Shown: positions 9,101-18,645, numbered from the stretch's first letter. The stretch is 64,000 bases of DNA from CAWGJF01 sp963822905 (GCA_963822905.1 CAWGJF010000002.1:496001-560000), one strand, 5' to 3'. Program-made: numbers and translations. Notes: generated from the sequence alone by a model not told the origin.

Positions 9101-10012
9101 TTGAAACCTGTTTTAATGATATTTTTGGATGGAGTTGGAATCGGGAAAAATGATTCCGAATATAATCCGTTCGTTAAGTATGGATTTAAAACTTTTACAG
9201 ATTTTTTTGGTCACATCCCAACCAATGATAAATCTAATTTAAGTCATGATGATTTTCACTTATTTCCGGCTGATGCAACCCTGGGGATTCCGGGATTACC
9301 TCAAAGTGGAACTGGACAGGCTTCAATTTACTGTGGAGAAAATATTCCAAAGTTTGTTGGTAAACACTTTGGTCCTTATCCGTATACAACATCTATTCCC
9401 ATTCTAAAAGAAAAAAATATTTTAGTTCAATTGAAGCGAAAAGGATTAAAATCTTTTTTTGCAAATGCATATCCAAAAGTTTTTTTTGATTATTTAAAAT
9501 CAGGGAAACGAAGACTTGGTGTAACAAGTCTTACCTGTATTCTAACCGGCATCAGATTAAACACTGTAACAGATTTGAGAAATGGAAATGCACTAACTGC
9601 TGAACTAACAAATGAAAGATGGAACTCTAAACTGGGTTATAAACTGCCGAAGTTAACTCCGGAAACCGCTGCAAGAAGGTTAGTCAGAATTGCGATGAAA
9701 AATGATTTCACTTTGTATGAATATTATATGACAGATCATCTTGGTCATTTTCGGCTTGCAAATGAATTTCAAAAATTGTTCTCGGAACTTGATATGTTTA
9801 TGCATGAAGTATTAAAAATAGTAAAAGAAAAATCAGATGAAATTACGCTAGTTGTTTGCTCAGATCACGGGAATCTTGAAGATCTTTCTATAAAAACTCA
9901 TACACTAAATCCGGCATTGACAATTTCTGCCGGATACAAAGCAGATAAACTTGCTAACTCGATAAAAGATATCACACAAATTATCCCAGCAATAATGAAG
10001 TATTGCCTTTGA
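9101..10012 (+). CDS. Alkaline-phosphatase-superfamily metalloenzyme (phosphoglycerate mutase-like)
   Basis: The 303-residue protein has the metal-binding signature of the alkaline phosphatase/iPGM superfamily. It starts with LDGVGIGKND (first aspartate), has the nucleophile region PQSGTGQAS near residue 67, DHLGH near residue 210, and CSDHGNLEDL near residue 250. It is far shorter than true iPGM (about 510 residues) and lacks its inserted domain, so the phosphoester it acts on is not predictable. The start is TTG (9101); no upstream ATG gives a better N-terminus. The last ten bases overlap the comEC gene. Confidence 0.75.
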   Translation: MKPVLMIFLDGVGIGKNDSEYNPFVKYGFKTFTDFFGHIPTNDKSNLSHDDFHLFPADATLGIPGLPQSGTGQASIYCGENIPKFVGKHFGPYPYTTSIPILKEKNILVQLKRKGLKSFFANAYPKVFFDYLKSGKRRLGVTSLTCILTGIRLNTVTDLRNGNALTAELTNERWNSKLGYKLPKLTPETAARRLVRIAMKNDFTLYEYYMTDHLGHFRLANEFQKLFSELDMFMHEVLKIVKEKSDEITLVVCSDHGNLEDLSIKTHTLNPALTISAGYKADKLANSIKDITQIIPAIMKYCL

Positions 10013-12402
10013 AAGATTATCCAATAATAAAGTTTACAATTATCTTCATCCTGGGAATTCTATCAGCCCAGCTAATACATATAGAATTGATTATTTCAAT
10101 TCTACTTCTAAGTGTTCTGTTGATAGTTTTACTTTTCAAAACCTTTTTCCCTATTGAATTATTCTACATAATATCTTCGATTCTTTTTATCCTGTTTATT
10201 TTTTCACTTTCAAATTTCTATGCAACAATATCAGGAAAAAATGAAAATCAGTTTTTTAAAAATCTAAACTCTGAAAAAAATGTTCAGCTATTTGGTGAAG
10301 TTGAAAGAATTGATTTGCGAAAAGATGATATAATACAATTTTATGTTTTATCTGACTCAATAAAATCCGAAGATTTTATTATAAAAGATGATATAAAATT
10401 TCTTTGCAGGTTGAATGATGTAACGGATTCTATCGAGAAAAAGTTAAACTATTTATCTCCCGGAAATATTATTAAGATAACAGGAAACTATTATAAAGGC
10501 AGAAATAAAAGAAATCCGGGTGAATTTGATTACAATGAATACCTGCATTCAATTGGTGTTACCGGAATAGTTTCAATTTATTCTGAAGAAAATATAGAGG
10601 TAATGAATAGTAATAAAATCGTTTTGTCTGATTTCGTATATCGACTGAGAAAAAATATTGATGGAATTATTACAAAGTACCATTCACCGCAAGCTGCTTC
10701 ATTATTACGAGGATTATTACTAGCTGATAGGAGAGGAATTGATTATGAAACAAAGGAACAGTTTGTCAATGCAGGTGTAATTCATGTGCTTGCAGTTTCC
10801 GGATTACATGTAGGTTATATTATAATAATTTTTGCTTTGATTTTTGGACGATTCAATCTTTTTGCCCGGGCTGGTTTAACAATTATTGGTTTGTTATTTT
10901 TTGTATTAATTACCGGCGGACCACCATCTGTGGTTCGTGCTTCTGTTATGGCGATCGTTATTATTTTTGCATTAATAAGTGGAAGAAGTACAAATATTTT
11001 CAATTCACTTGCAATCGCAGCTTTGGTTATTCTACTGTTTGATGTTTCGGAAATTTATTCCGCAGGGTTTCAATTATCTTTTTCTGCGGTATTGTCAATT
11101 GCCATATTTTATCCGGTATTTAAAAAGAAAATCAATTCGATTATTCATTCAAAATTTTGGAATAACATTTTTCTTTTTGGGGCAGTATCATTAAGTGCAC
11201 AAATAGGAACAATTCCATTTACGCTTTTATACTTTGGGAAATTATCAATAGTTGCTTTATTCACTAATCTTCTTGTTATCCCGGCAATTGGTTTTATTTT
11301 ATGTATTGGAATTGCAACGCTTGCTTTTTCGTGGGTGCCATTTATTGCCTCAGCATTTGCAGTATCAAATAATTTAATAACCAAATCACTCTTTTGGATT
11401 GTCAACTATTCCGGCAAATTAAGTTTCTCACATATTGTAATTCATCAGTATAGTTGGATGGATGTATTCTCATTTTACGTTTTCACATTCTTTGTTTTAT
11501 TTTTTATGGGAAGGTTTAGAACAAAACTTTCTAAATCATTGCTTATTCTTATATGCCTTTTCAACATAATCTTATTTTCAACTATAACAGACATTGACTT
11601 GTTTCCAAAAAATCAATTATCAGTTATGATGATTGATGTCGGCCAAGGTGATTCTTTTCTTTTAAAATTTCCAAATGGTAAAACGGCACTTATTGATGCC
11701 GGAGATGTAAGTTATTTTTTTGATAATGGAGAAAGAGTCGTAGCACCACTCCTTAATACGCTTGGGATAAATAAAATTGATTATGGCTTTATTTCTCATA
11801 TGGACAAAGATCACTATGGCGGTTTTGTTTCACTGATCCAGGAAAGTAAAATCGGGACAATTTTTAAACCTCCGTATGATTCAACTTCTGTAAAAGATTC
11901 TTTGTTCGAATCTTTTTTGAGAGAAGAAGGAGTTACAATTAAACATTATAAAAATGAAATCATCAAAATAGGAAACACGAGAATTTATTGTTTATATAAT
12001 CGAAAGGCAGCTAGTCTTGATAATCTTGAAGGGAATAATAATAGTGGTGTATTGAAAGTTGTATATGGGAATTCATCAATTTTGTTTACCGGGGATATTG
12101 AAAGTAAAGCCGAACAATTATACTCCTTAGAATATGGTAATTTTTTAAAGTGCGATGTTCTTAAATCACCGCATCATGGAAGCAATACCAGTTCATCCGA
12201 GAAATTTTTAAAATTGGTCAAACCGTATATTTCTTTGATTAGTGTTGGAATAAATAATAAATTTCATCATCCATCAGGAGAAACTTTAACCAAACTACGA
12301 TCTTCAAATATTAAAATACTAAGAACAGATTTATTATCCGCTGTACTTTTAACTGCAGATGGAAATAAATTCAAAGAAATTAACTGGCAAGAATATTATT
12401 AA
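10003..12402 (+). CDS. comEC: ComEC/Rec2-family DNA uptake channel
   Basis: ComEC forms the inner-membrane channel through which single-stranded DNA enters naturally competent cells. This 799-residue protein is full length and in the usual order: N-terminal helices and an OB-type periplasmic domain (DUF4131, about 30-200), the Competence membrane domain (about 220-500, with HVLAVSGLHVGY), and a C-terminal metallo-beta-lactamase domain (about 540-799, with MIDVGQGDSFLL and ISHMDKDHYGG around residue 599). The presence of the metal-binding HxDxDH suggests an active nuclease domain. The start is TTG at 10003 or 10009. Other competence genes are not in the window. Confidence 0.92.
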   Translation: MPLKDYPIIKFTIIFILGILSAQLIHIELIISILLLSVLLIVLLFKTFFPIELFYIISSILFILFIFSLSNFYATISGKNENQFFKNLNSEKNVQLFGEVERIDLRKDDIIQFYVLSDSIKSEDFIIKDDIKFLCRLNDVTDSIEKKLNYLSPGNIIKITGNYYKGRNKRNPGEFDYNEYLHSIGVTGIVSIYSEENIEVMNSNKIVLSDFVYRLRKNIDGIITKYHSPQAASLLRGLLLADRRGIDYETKEQFVNAGVIHVLAVSGLHVGYIIIIFALIFGRFNLFARAGLTIIGLLFFVLITGGPPSVVRASVMAIVIIFALISGRSTNIFNSLAIAALVILLFDVSEIYSAGFQLSFSAVLSIAIFYPVFKKKINSIIHSKFWNNIFLFGAVSLSAQIGTIPFTLLYFGKLSIVALFTNLLVIPAIGFILCIGIATLAFSWVPFIASAFAVSNNLITKSLFWIVNYSGKLSFSHIVIHQYSWMDVFSFYVFTFFVLFFMGRFRTKLSKSLLILICLFNIILFSTITDIDLFPKNQLSVMMIDVGQGDSFLLKFPNGKTALIDAGDVSYFFDNGERVVAPLLNTLGINKIDYGFISHMDKDHYGGFVSLIQESKIGTIFKPPYDSTSVKDSLFESFLREEGVTIKHYKNEIIKIGNTRIYCLYNRKAASLDNLEGNNNSGVLKVVYGNSSILFTGDIESKAEQLYSLEYGNFLKCDVLKSPHHGSNTSSSEKFLKLVKPYISLISVGINNKFHHPSGETLTKLRSSNIKILRTDLLSAVLLTADGNKFKEINWQEYY

Positions 12403-12419
12403 ATGGAAACGAGGTTAGA

Positions 12420-12914
12420 ATGAAAAAAAATATTCCCATAGTTGGAATTATAATGGGAAGTGATTCGGATCTTCCGGTTATGGAAGCCGCATTCAAAATA
12501 TTTAAGGAATTTGAAATTTCTTATGAAGTTAAAATCCTTTCAGCACACAGAACACCTAATCAACATGCAGAATATTCTAAGTCAGCTGAAAGCAGGGGGT
12601 TAAAAGTTATTATTGCAGCAGCCGGTGGTGCCGCACATCTTCCGGGTGTTACGGCGGCACATACAATTCTACCTGTGATAGGTGTTCCGATTAAATCAAA
12701 AGCTTTAAATGGAATTGATTCACTTCTATCAATTGTACAAATGCCCGGAGGTATTCCTGTTGCAACTGTTGCCATAGATGGAGCTAAAAATGCAGCATTA
12801 CTTGCAGTTTCTATTTTGGGATTGAGTGATGCTACAACAAACAAGAAGTTGAACTCCTATCGCAATAGAATTTCTGGTGAGTCAATGAAAAAAAATGATA
12901 ATATTAAAAATTAG
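12420..12914 (+). CDS. purE: N5-carboxyaminoimidazole ribonucleotide mutase
   Basis: PurE class I converts N5-CAIR to CAIR in purine synthesis. The 164-residue protein has the phosphate-binding motif IIMGSDSDLPVM at its start, the catalytic SAHRTP around residue 42, and the glycine-rich AAAGGAAHLPG near residue 66. A GAGG ribosome-binding site precedes the ATG. It sits 17 bases after comEC and closes this run of genes. The partner purK is not in view. Confidence 0.96.
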   Translation: MKKNIPIVGIIMGSDSDLPVMEAAFKIFKEFEISYEVKILSAHRTPNQHAEYSKSAESRGLKVIIAAAGGAAHLPGVTAAHTILPVIGVPIKSKALNGIDSLLSIVQMPGGIPVATVAIDGAKNAALLAVSILGLSDATTNKKLNSYRNRISGESMKKNDNIKN

Positions 12915-13035
12915 TTGGATTATGTTTGCCTGAATTTATCCCAAATTGTTGCACATGTTCAATTATTTTTTTTATGGTTACCACTTGCATGAATTAAAAT
13001 AATTTTATAACGTTGATAGTGAAATTATAGTGGGC

Positions 13036-13049
13036 GATGAAATTTCATC
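13036..13049. repeat. Perfect 14-bp palindrome in the leader of the 13142 gene
   Basis: The sequence GATGAAATTTCATC reads the same on both strands and lies about 93 bases before the start of the T9SS-exported protein gene. A second short dyad, AGTAC-TT-GTACT, lies at 13094-13105. Either could be an operator for a dimeric regulator or a stem in the 5' leader. No function can be assigned from sequence alone. Confidence 0.35.
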
Positions 13050-13141
13050 AAAAGTCATTTAAATCTTCTTTTAAGTTACTTGAATTCATTAAAAGTACTT
13101 GTACTAATCAACAACACTAACTAACCTCAGGAGGTTCTTCT

Positions 13142-15190
13142 ATGAACAAATCTTTTCTTTTTCACTCATTCCTTTGGTGTATAACAATAGGAATGTTATT
13201 TTCATTCAGCTATGGTCAAACTTCGCTGAAGGATTTTGGAAATCCTAATATTTCGGGAAAATCTATGATTGAAACCCATATGATGGCGCCAATTACCTTC
13301 CTTGATCAGGCACCAAACGGGGTGAACGGAATTTTTGCAGATTCAGATTGTCAGCTTTGCGGAACTTTACAACAAACAGTTGCTGGTAATTTTACAACCG
13401 CAACAGGTGGTTCTTCAGTTGGCATCACCGAACTTGTAATTTGGGGTGGGTATTATCCTGAAAACATCCCAAACACAACTGATGACTTTACATTTATACT
13501 TCATTCTGATAACGCAGGGCAACCCGGGACAGATTTGGATACCCGAACTGGTATTGAAGCAACTAGTCGTGTAACCACAGGTGTTACACTGTTTGGTACC
13601 GATGAATATATGTTTACTTTTGACTTTAGTGCTAACCCAATAATAGTTCCCAGTGCAGGAATATATTGGTTAGAATTGTTTAATAACAGTGTTGAATCCG
13701 GCAACTTTTACTGGGAGACAGGAAACCTTGACGGCACACACGGTGTAGCAGGAAGCGGATGGTATACAACAACACCAGGTACATCCTGGAATTTAGACGC
13801 TGCAACAGATATGAGTGCTATGATTAATGGTGACGATAATGTTGTAGGTTGCCCGGTAGAAGCACCAAGCAATCCAACTCCTGCAGATGGTGCGGTAGAT
13901 TTACCAATTTCTGGAAATACTTTAAGCTGGACTAATGGTGCTGGCACCACAGCAAATGAAGTTTGGTTTAATGGTACAATGGTATATGATTCAACACCAA
14001 TTACATCTTATTCATTGGCTCCACAGGAACCATTAAGTTATGCTTCAACATATAGCTGGAAAATTGTTTGCAAGAATGATACGTGTGGTCAGAGTGCAAC
14101 GTGGTCTTTTACTACAATGCAGGATCCAAATCTTGTAAGTATCTATTGTGATGATTTTGAAGCTGGAACAGGTAGTTGGACTATAACTAATGACGGTGGA
14201 ACCTGTGTTTGGGATATATCTACTCTTGCCCGACCATATACAATGCCTCCAACCGCTACTGGTAATGTGTTTGCAGCTGATGCTGATCTTTGCGGTTCAG
14301 GTACAACAGTACTTTCAACTGCTACTCTAATGCCACTTGATTTCTCAGGTGTTACAGGTGCTTATATAGAGTTTGATAATGACTGGAGATTTTTACTAGC
14401 ATCAGATGAAGCCCATGTAGAAGGAAGTTCAGATGGTGGATCAACCTGGATAGGGTTATGGGATCAAGTTGGAGTAGATGTTAGAAATTCGCATGAAACA
14501 GTAGATGCTTCAATGTTTGATGGACAATCTAGTGTTATGCTCAGATTAAGATCAGTTCAGCCCGGATGGGATTGGTGGTGGGCTGTTGATAATTTCTGTG
14601 TATTTGGAAGTGTTGTCCCAGTTGAATTAACATCTTTTGCTGCAAATGTTAATAACGGTAACGTCAGCTTAACATGGGCAACTGCTTCAGAAACCAACAA
14701 CCAGGGATTCGAAGTACAGAGAAGTAATAATGGAACTGACTACACTGCAGTTACATTTGTTCAGGGACATGGAACAACAACTCAAACACAGTTCTATAAT
14801 TACACTGATAAGAGTGTTGCAACCGGTTCATATACATATAGACTAAAACAAATCGATTTTGATGGTACATTTGAATATTCAAATACTATTAACGTCGATA
14901 TAAGTGCACCAAAAGTATTTTCATTAGATCAAAACTATCCTAATCCATTTAACCCAAGTACAAAGATAAACTTCAGCCTGGCAACAGACTCGAAAGTAAG
15001 CTTAAAAGTATTTGATATACTTGGACAGGAAGTAATGTCCTTGATCAATGGAAACCTTGTTGCAGGTTCACATGAAGTTACTTTCAATGCAAGTGGATTA
15101 AACAGTGGTGTATACTTCTATAGATTAGAAGCTACCGGTGTTAACGGAAATAACTTCACCAATGTTAAGAAGATGATCTTAACTAAATAA
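13142..15190 (+). CDS. T9SS-exported multidomain protein with type A sorting tail
   Basis: A 682-residue secreted protein. It has a signal peptide (1 to about 26, ending SYGQ), a beta-rich N-terminal domain, a fibronectin-like domain around residues 240-325 (PSNPTPADGAVDLP...SWKIVCKNDTCGQSATWSFTT), and a jelly-roll-like domain (about 335-490) with CVWDISTL and VEGSSDGGSTW that resembles MAM/choice-of-anchor modules. A linker domain leads to the C-terminal T9SS type A sorting domain with QNYPNPFNPSTKI and the final KKMILTK. It is therefore exported by T9SS and released or attached at the surface. A strong AGGAGG ribosome-binding site precedes the ATG. No catalytic motif was recognised. A hairpin terminator follows, so it is probably monocistronic. 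Confidence 0.85.
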   Translation: MNKSFLFHSFLWCITIGMLFSFSYGQTSLKDFGNPNISGKSMIETHMMAPITFLDQAPNGVNGIFADSDCQLCGTLQQTVAGNFTTATGGSSVGITELVIWGGYYPENIPNTTDDFTFILHSDNAGQPGTDLDTRTGIEATSRVTTGVTLFGTDEYMFTFDFSANPIIVPSAGIYWLELFNNSVESGNFYWETGNLDGTHGVAGSGWYTTTPGTSWNLDAATDMSAMINGDDNVVGCPVEAPSNPTPADGAVDLPISGNTLSWTNGAGTTANEVWFNGTMVYDSTPITSYSLAPQEPLSYASTYSWKIVCKNDTCGQSATWSFTTMQDPNLVSIYCDDFEAGTGSWTITNDGGTCVWDISTLARPYTMPPTATGNVFAADADLCGSGTTVLSTATLMPLDFSGVTGAYIEFDNDWRFLLASDEAHVEGSSDGGSTWIGLWDQVGVDVRNSHETVDASMFDGQSSVMLRLRSVQPGWDWWWAVDNFCVFGSVVPVELTSFAANVNNGNVSLTWATASETNNQGFEVQRSNNGTDYTAVTFVQGHGTTTQTQFYNYTDKSVATGSYTYRLKQIDFDGTFEYSNTINVDISAPKVFSLDQNYPNPFNPSTKINFSLATDSKVSLKVFDILGQEVMSLINGNLVAGSHEVTFNASGLNSGVYFYRLEATGVNGNNFTNVKKMILTK

Positions 15191-15248
15191 TATTCTGGTG
15201 TTATTCTTATCCCGGAAAATCGGGATGAGTAGCACTTGTTGTTAATTT

Positions 15249-15306
15249 AACCGGCTCTCATCCTATAATCCTGATTAAGTCAGGAAGGAAAGAGCCGGTT
15301 TATTTT
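15249..15306 (+). terminator. Rho-independent-type terminator after the 13142 gene
   Basis: The nine-base arms AACCGGCTC (15249-15257) and GAGCCGGTT (15292-15300) pair perfectly and are followed by TATTTTTAAT. The long loop contains its own small stem, CCTGA/TCAGG. A further hairpin, ATCCCG/CGGGAT, at 15209-15226 precedes it. Confidence 0.75.
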
Positions 15307-15315
15307 TAATATTTC

Positions 15316-15339
15316 AAAAATTAACAATTGTTAATTTTT
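15316..15339. repeat. 24-bp perfect AT-rich palindrome
   Basis: Bases 15316-15339 form a perfect palindrome centred on CAATTG with A5 and T5 at the ends. As RNA it would fold into a stem of ten pairs with an AATT loop and a trailing T run, so it could act as a second, bidirectional terminator. It could equally be an operator for the lipoprotein gene that starts 53 bases later. Confidence 0.5.
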
Positions 15340-15391
15340 AATAATTGTCACAACTTAATTTGATAATAGAAATAAGCCCCAAATAGCAATT

Positions 15392-16717
15392 ATGAAAAAA
15401 AAATATTTACTACCTGTTATTTTAGTATTCCTGTTCGTCTCGTGTAAAGACGAAGTGGTTAATGTAATTAACCTGCCAACTGTAAATCAATCTCCTTTAA
15501 CATCAAGTTTTGACTCTAAATTTCCTATCCAGTGGATGGGTTTGATGTTTGACATTGTTACACTGGAAGATATTCCAGCCCCTATTTGTTCAAGGTTGTA
15601 TGGTTATTGTGGAATAGCTATTTACGAATCTGTTAATAATGGAATCCCAAATCATCTATCATTAGCTGGTCAGTTAAGAGATATGCCTCAAATGCCAAAG
15701 CCTGAAAATGAAATTTATGATTGGCCATCTGTTCTTTCGGCTGCACTTAAAGTAGTTTCTACCAATATTTTATACCAGCCTCAACAATTTAGTCTGGATA
15801 TGATAAATAATCTTTATAACGATCAGATAACAGAGAGAGAATCTTTAATTGATGAAACTATTGTAAACAGATCGATAAACTATGGTGTTGAAATTGGGAA
15901 TAAAATTGTTGAATGGTCAAATTCTGATAATTTCCTTGCAACCAGAAATATGCCTTATACCCGACCTTCCGGTAATCCAGCATATTGGCAGCCAACTACA
16001 CCTGGGGTAGATGCCCTTGAACCCTATCTTGGAACTCAAAAACCATTTTGTATGTTTAATCAGAATCAATGTACAATTCCTCTAGGAATTGCTTTTGATA
16101 CAATACCGGGAACTCCATTTTATCAGGATGCGAATGAAGTATTACAAAAAAGTCAGAATTTAACTACAGACGAAATGAACATTGCATTTTTCTGGGAAGA
16201 TAAAATCGGAACTGGTCGGCCGCCGGGTCACTGGGTTTCAATTACAAACAATATGGTTAACAGATTTTCTCTAAAACTTGACGCAGCTGCAAAAATCTAT
16301 GCCTTGGTTGGTACCACAATAAGGGATGCTTTTATTTCTGCCTGGGAAACAAAATACAGGGTTTTTCTGCTTAGGCCAAAAACGTACATAAGGGATTATT
16401 TGGGTCAACCAAATTGGGATCCAATTGTTAATACACCTCCATTTCCAGAATATCCTTCAGGTCATTCTGTAGTTTCGGGAGCAGTATCCCGCATACTTAC
16501 ATATTATTTTGGTGATAATATAGTTTTTACAGACAGTACTCATCATAATGAACCAGGTAAAAGAAACCGAACTTTTAATTCCTTCAATGATGCTGCAATG
16601 GAAGCAGCATGGTCAAGGTTATATGGCGGAATTCATTTTCGTCATGCTATTCTGTATGGAGTTGATCAGGGAAGACTTGTTGCAAATGTTGTATTAAATA
16701 CCGTTAGATTTGAATAA
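15392..16717 (+). CDS. Vanadium-haloperoxidase/PAP2-family lipoprotein
   Basis: A 441-residue lipoprotein (lipobox FVSC, Cys18) with the active-site signature of vanadium-dependent haloperoxidases and the related acid phosphatases. The signature comprises a Lys/Arg-Pro segment (KYRVFLLRPKTYI), PSGH with His358 in EYPSGHSVVSG, and SRLYGGIHFRH near residues 408-418. These residues bind vanadate or phosphate. Family members oxidise halides with peroxide or hydrolyse phosphate esters, and sequence alone does not separate the two. The protein should be membrane-anchored facing the periplasm or surface. The following gene begins 14 bases later and is almost surely co-transcribed. Confidence 0.85.
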   Translation: MKKKYLLPVILVFLFVSCKDEVVNVINLPTVNQSPLTSSFDSKFPIQWMGLMFDIVTLEDIPAPICSRLYGYCGIAIYESVNNGIPNHLSLAGQLRDMPQMPKPENEIYDWPSVLSAALKVVSTNILYQPQQFSLDMINNLYNDQITERESLIDETIVNRSINYGVEIGNKIVEWSNSDNFLATRNMPYTRPSGNPAYWQPTTPGVDALEPYLGTQKPFCMFNQNQCTIPLGIAFDTIPGTPFYQDANEVLQKSQNLTTDEMNIAFFWEDKIGTGRPPGHWVSITNNMVNRFSLKLDAAAKIYALVGTTIRDAFISAWETKYRVFLLRPKTYIRDYLGQPNWDPIVNTPPFPEYPSGHSVVSGAVSRILTYYFGDNIVFTDSTHHNEPGKRNRTFNSFNDAAMEAAWSRLYGGIHFRHAILYGVDQGRLVANVVLNTVRFE

Positions 16718-16731
16718 AGATAAATGTTAAA

Positions 16732-18498
16732 ATGAAAATAAAATTATTTTATTCATTTTTGTTTATAATGTTTTTCCATATAACAGCGGATGCTCAATTT
16801 GTCCAATTTGTTGATGTCGCAGGTTCAATGGGAATTGATTGCCCGATTCAATTAATTCGTGGTAGTGCTTCTTTCTGTGATTTTGATGGAGACGGTTTCG
16901 ACGATCTGTCATTCAGTAGTACTCAAAATTTACCTCTATACATTTATAAAAATAATATATCAATATTTGAGGATATTACCTCAAGTCTTCAATTAATTGA
17001 TTCATCAAGAAGTATGAATTTACTGTGGGCAGATTATGATAATGATGGTGATAAAGATCTGTTTTGTTCCATTGATATTGAACCTGATTACTCCAGGTTA
17101 TATAGAAATGATAATGGAATAATGGTAGATGTAACAATTCAATCCGGGATAGGAACCGTTTCTTCTTCATCCAATTCAGCAGCCTGGGCAGATTATGATA
17201 ATGACGGCTGGCTTGATTTATTCGTTTCGCACTATAGTGAATATACATCCAATTATTTATATAGAAATAATCATGATGGAACTTTTACAGACGTTACCTT
17301 GGCTGCAGGAGTTTCAGGTTTTGATTCAACCGCCGGTTATTACAAACTTCCGTTTGCAGTGACCTTTTTTGATTATAATAATGATGGTTGGCTTGATCTT
17401 CATATTTGCAATGATCACTTCAGTAAAGACTTTCAATACAAAAATAATGGAGATGGTACTTTCTCGGATGTTAGTCAATCATCAGGTGCTGATGTAGGTG
17501 GTTTTATGATGGGTATAGCTGTTGGTGATTATAACGGAGATGGTTTCCTTGATATGTATTTAAGTAATGATCCGTTTGGTAACTATCTTTTAAAGAATAA
17601 TGGCGATGGAACGTTTACGGATGTTGCTGAAGATCTGGGCGTTACTATGAACTTATCTTGTTGGGGAACAAATTTCATAGATTATGATAATGACGGAGAC
17701 CTTGATCTTTATTCCTGCGCTGAAACTGGAGTTAACGGTTTGTTTAGAAATAACGGTGTTGGAACTTTTACCCGAATGTACGGAATAGGATTGGATGGAA
17801 ATTATAAAAGTTTTGGCTGTGCGATTGGTGATTTTGATAACAATGGATACTATGATATTGCTGTTCGCAATGAACAAAGTTTGCCAAATGTATATAAGAA
17901 TAACGGTGGAACAAACAACTGGTTCAAACTTAACTTGCAGGGAGTTTTATGTAATCGTGATGGAATTGGTTCACGAATTGAAGCTTATATTAATGGAAAT
18001 AAAATTATAAGAGAGCTTACTTGTGGTACAAGCTATATGTCACAAAATAGTAACTCAACAATTATCGGCACAGGTTCGAATACTTCAATTGATTCAGTAG
18101 TTGTTACTTGGGCAGGTAGTCATACAATAGATGTACTTAGAAATGTTAGTGTAAATCAAACAATGACACTCATTGAAGGTGAAACTATTTTAGGTGTTTC
18201 TAATGCATCTGAAAATCCAATGGAATTTAAGTTAAATCAGAATTATCCAAATCCATTTAATCCATCAACAAAAATAAACTATAATTTACCTGTGGATTCC
18301 AGAGTTAACCTAAGTGTTTACAATATCTTAGGAGAATTAGTTGCAACTTTAGTTAATGGTAATGTCTCAGCCGGATATCATCGGTTAAATTTTGAAGCTT
18401 CATCGTTAAATAGTGGTGTTTATTTCTATAGGTTAAACGCTGAAGGAATAGGAGGAGAGAAATTCTCACATACACAAAAAATGATTTTAGCCAAGTAA
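16732..18498 (+). CDS. CRTAC1-like FG-GAP/VCBS repeat protein with ASPIC/UnbV domain and T9SS tail
   Basis: A 588-residue exported protein with a signal peptide (ending ADAQ, about residue 21). It has at least seven calcium-binding-type repeats of the form DxDxDGxxD, for example DFDGDGFDDL near residue 50, then DYDNDGDKDL, DYDNDGWLDL, DYNGDGFLDM and DFDNNGYYDI. These build an FG-GAP beta-propeller. Around residues 398-485 is an ASPIC/UnbV domain (NNWFKLNLQG...IGSRIEAYING...VVVTWAGSHTIDVLRNV). The protein ends with a T9SS type A sorting domain (QNYPNPFNPSTKI, final KKMILAK). It follows the haloperoxidase-like lipoprotein by 14 bases, so the two may act as a pair at the cell surface. Confidence 0.88.
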   Translation: MKIKLFYSFLFIMFFHITADAQFVQFVDVAGSMGIDCPIQLIRGSASFCDFDGDGFDDLSFSSTQNLPLYIYKNNISIFEDITSSLQLIDSSRSMNLLWADYDNDGDKDLFCSIDIEPDYSRLYRNDNGIMVDVTIQSGIGTVSSSSNSAAWADYDNDGWLDLFVSHYSEYTSNYLYRNNHDGTFTDVTLAAGVSGFDSTAGYYKLPFAVTFFDYNNDGWLDLHICNDHFSKDFQYKNNGDGTFSDVSQSSGADVGGFMMGIAVGDYNGDGFLDMYLSNDPFGNYLLKNNGDGTFTDVAEDLGVTMNLSCWGTNFIDYDNDGDLDLYSCAETGVNGLFRNNGVGTFTRMYGIGLDGNYKSFGCAIGDFDNNGYYDIAVRNEQSLPNVYKNNGGTNNWFKLNLQGVLCNRDGIGSRIEAYINGNKIIRELTCGTSYMSQNSNSTIIGTGSNTSIDSVVVTWAGSHTIDVLRNVSVNQTMTLIEGETILGVSNASENPMEFKLNQNYPNPFNPSTKINYNLPVDSRVNLSVYNILGELVATLVNGNVSAGYHRLNFEASSLNSGVYFYRLNAEGIGGEKFSHTQKMILAK

Positions 18499-18522
18499 TC
18501 GTTAGATATTAAATTTATTATT

Positions 18523-18555
18523 ACCCGGGTTTGGTATCCATCCCGGGTTTTTTAT
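18523..18555 (+). terminator. Rho-independent terminator after the CRTAC1-like gene
   Basis: ACCCGGG at 18523-18529 pairs with CCCGGGT at 18542-18548 across a 12-base loop and is followed directly by a T run (TTTTTTATT). This ends the haloperoxidase-like/CRTAC1-like transcript. Confidence 0.85.
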
Positions 18556-18645
18556 TCCTACTAATAGCCTTACATCCTTTATCTCTGCATTGTAACTTGA
18601 ACCTGCTTTAATTAATTTCACATTATCACATATTCAGGTTTAAGA

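Noticed and set aside
12921..12928. TATGTTTG as a promoter for the 13142 gene
   Set aside because: It matches the -7 consensus but lies right behind purE with no -33 element and would give a leader of over 200 bases.
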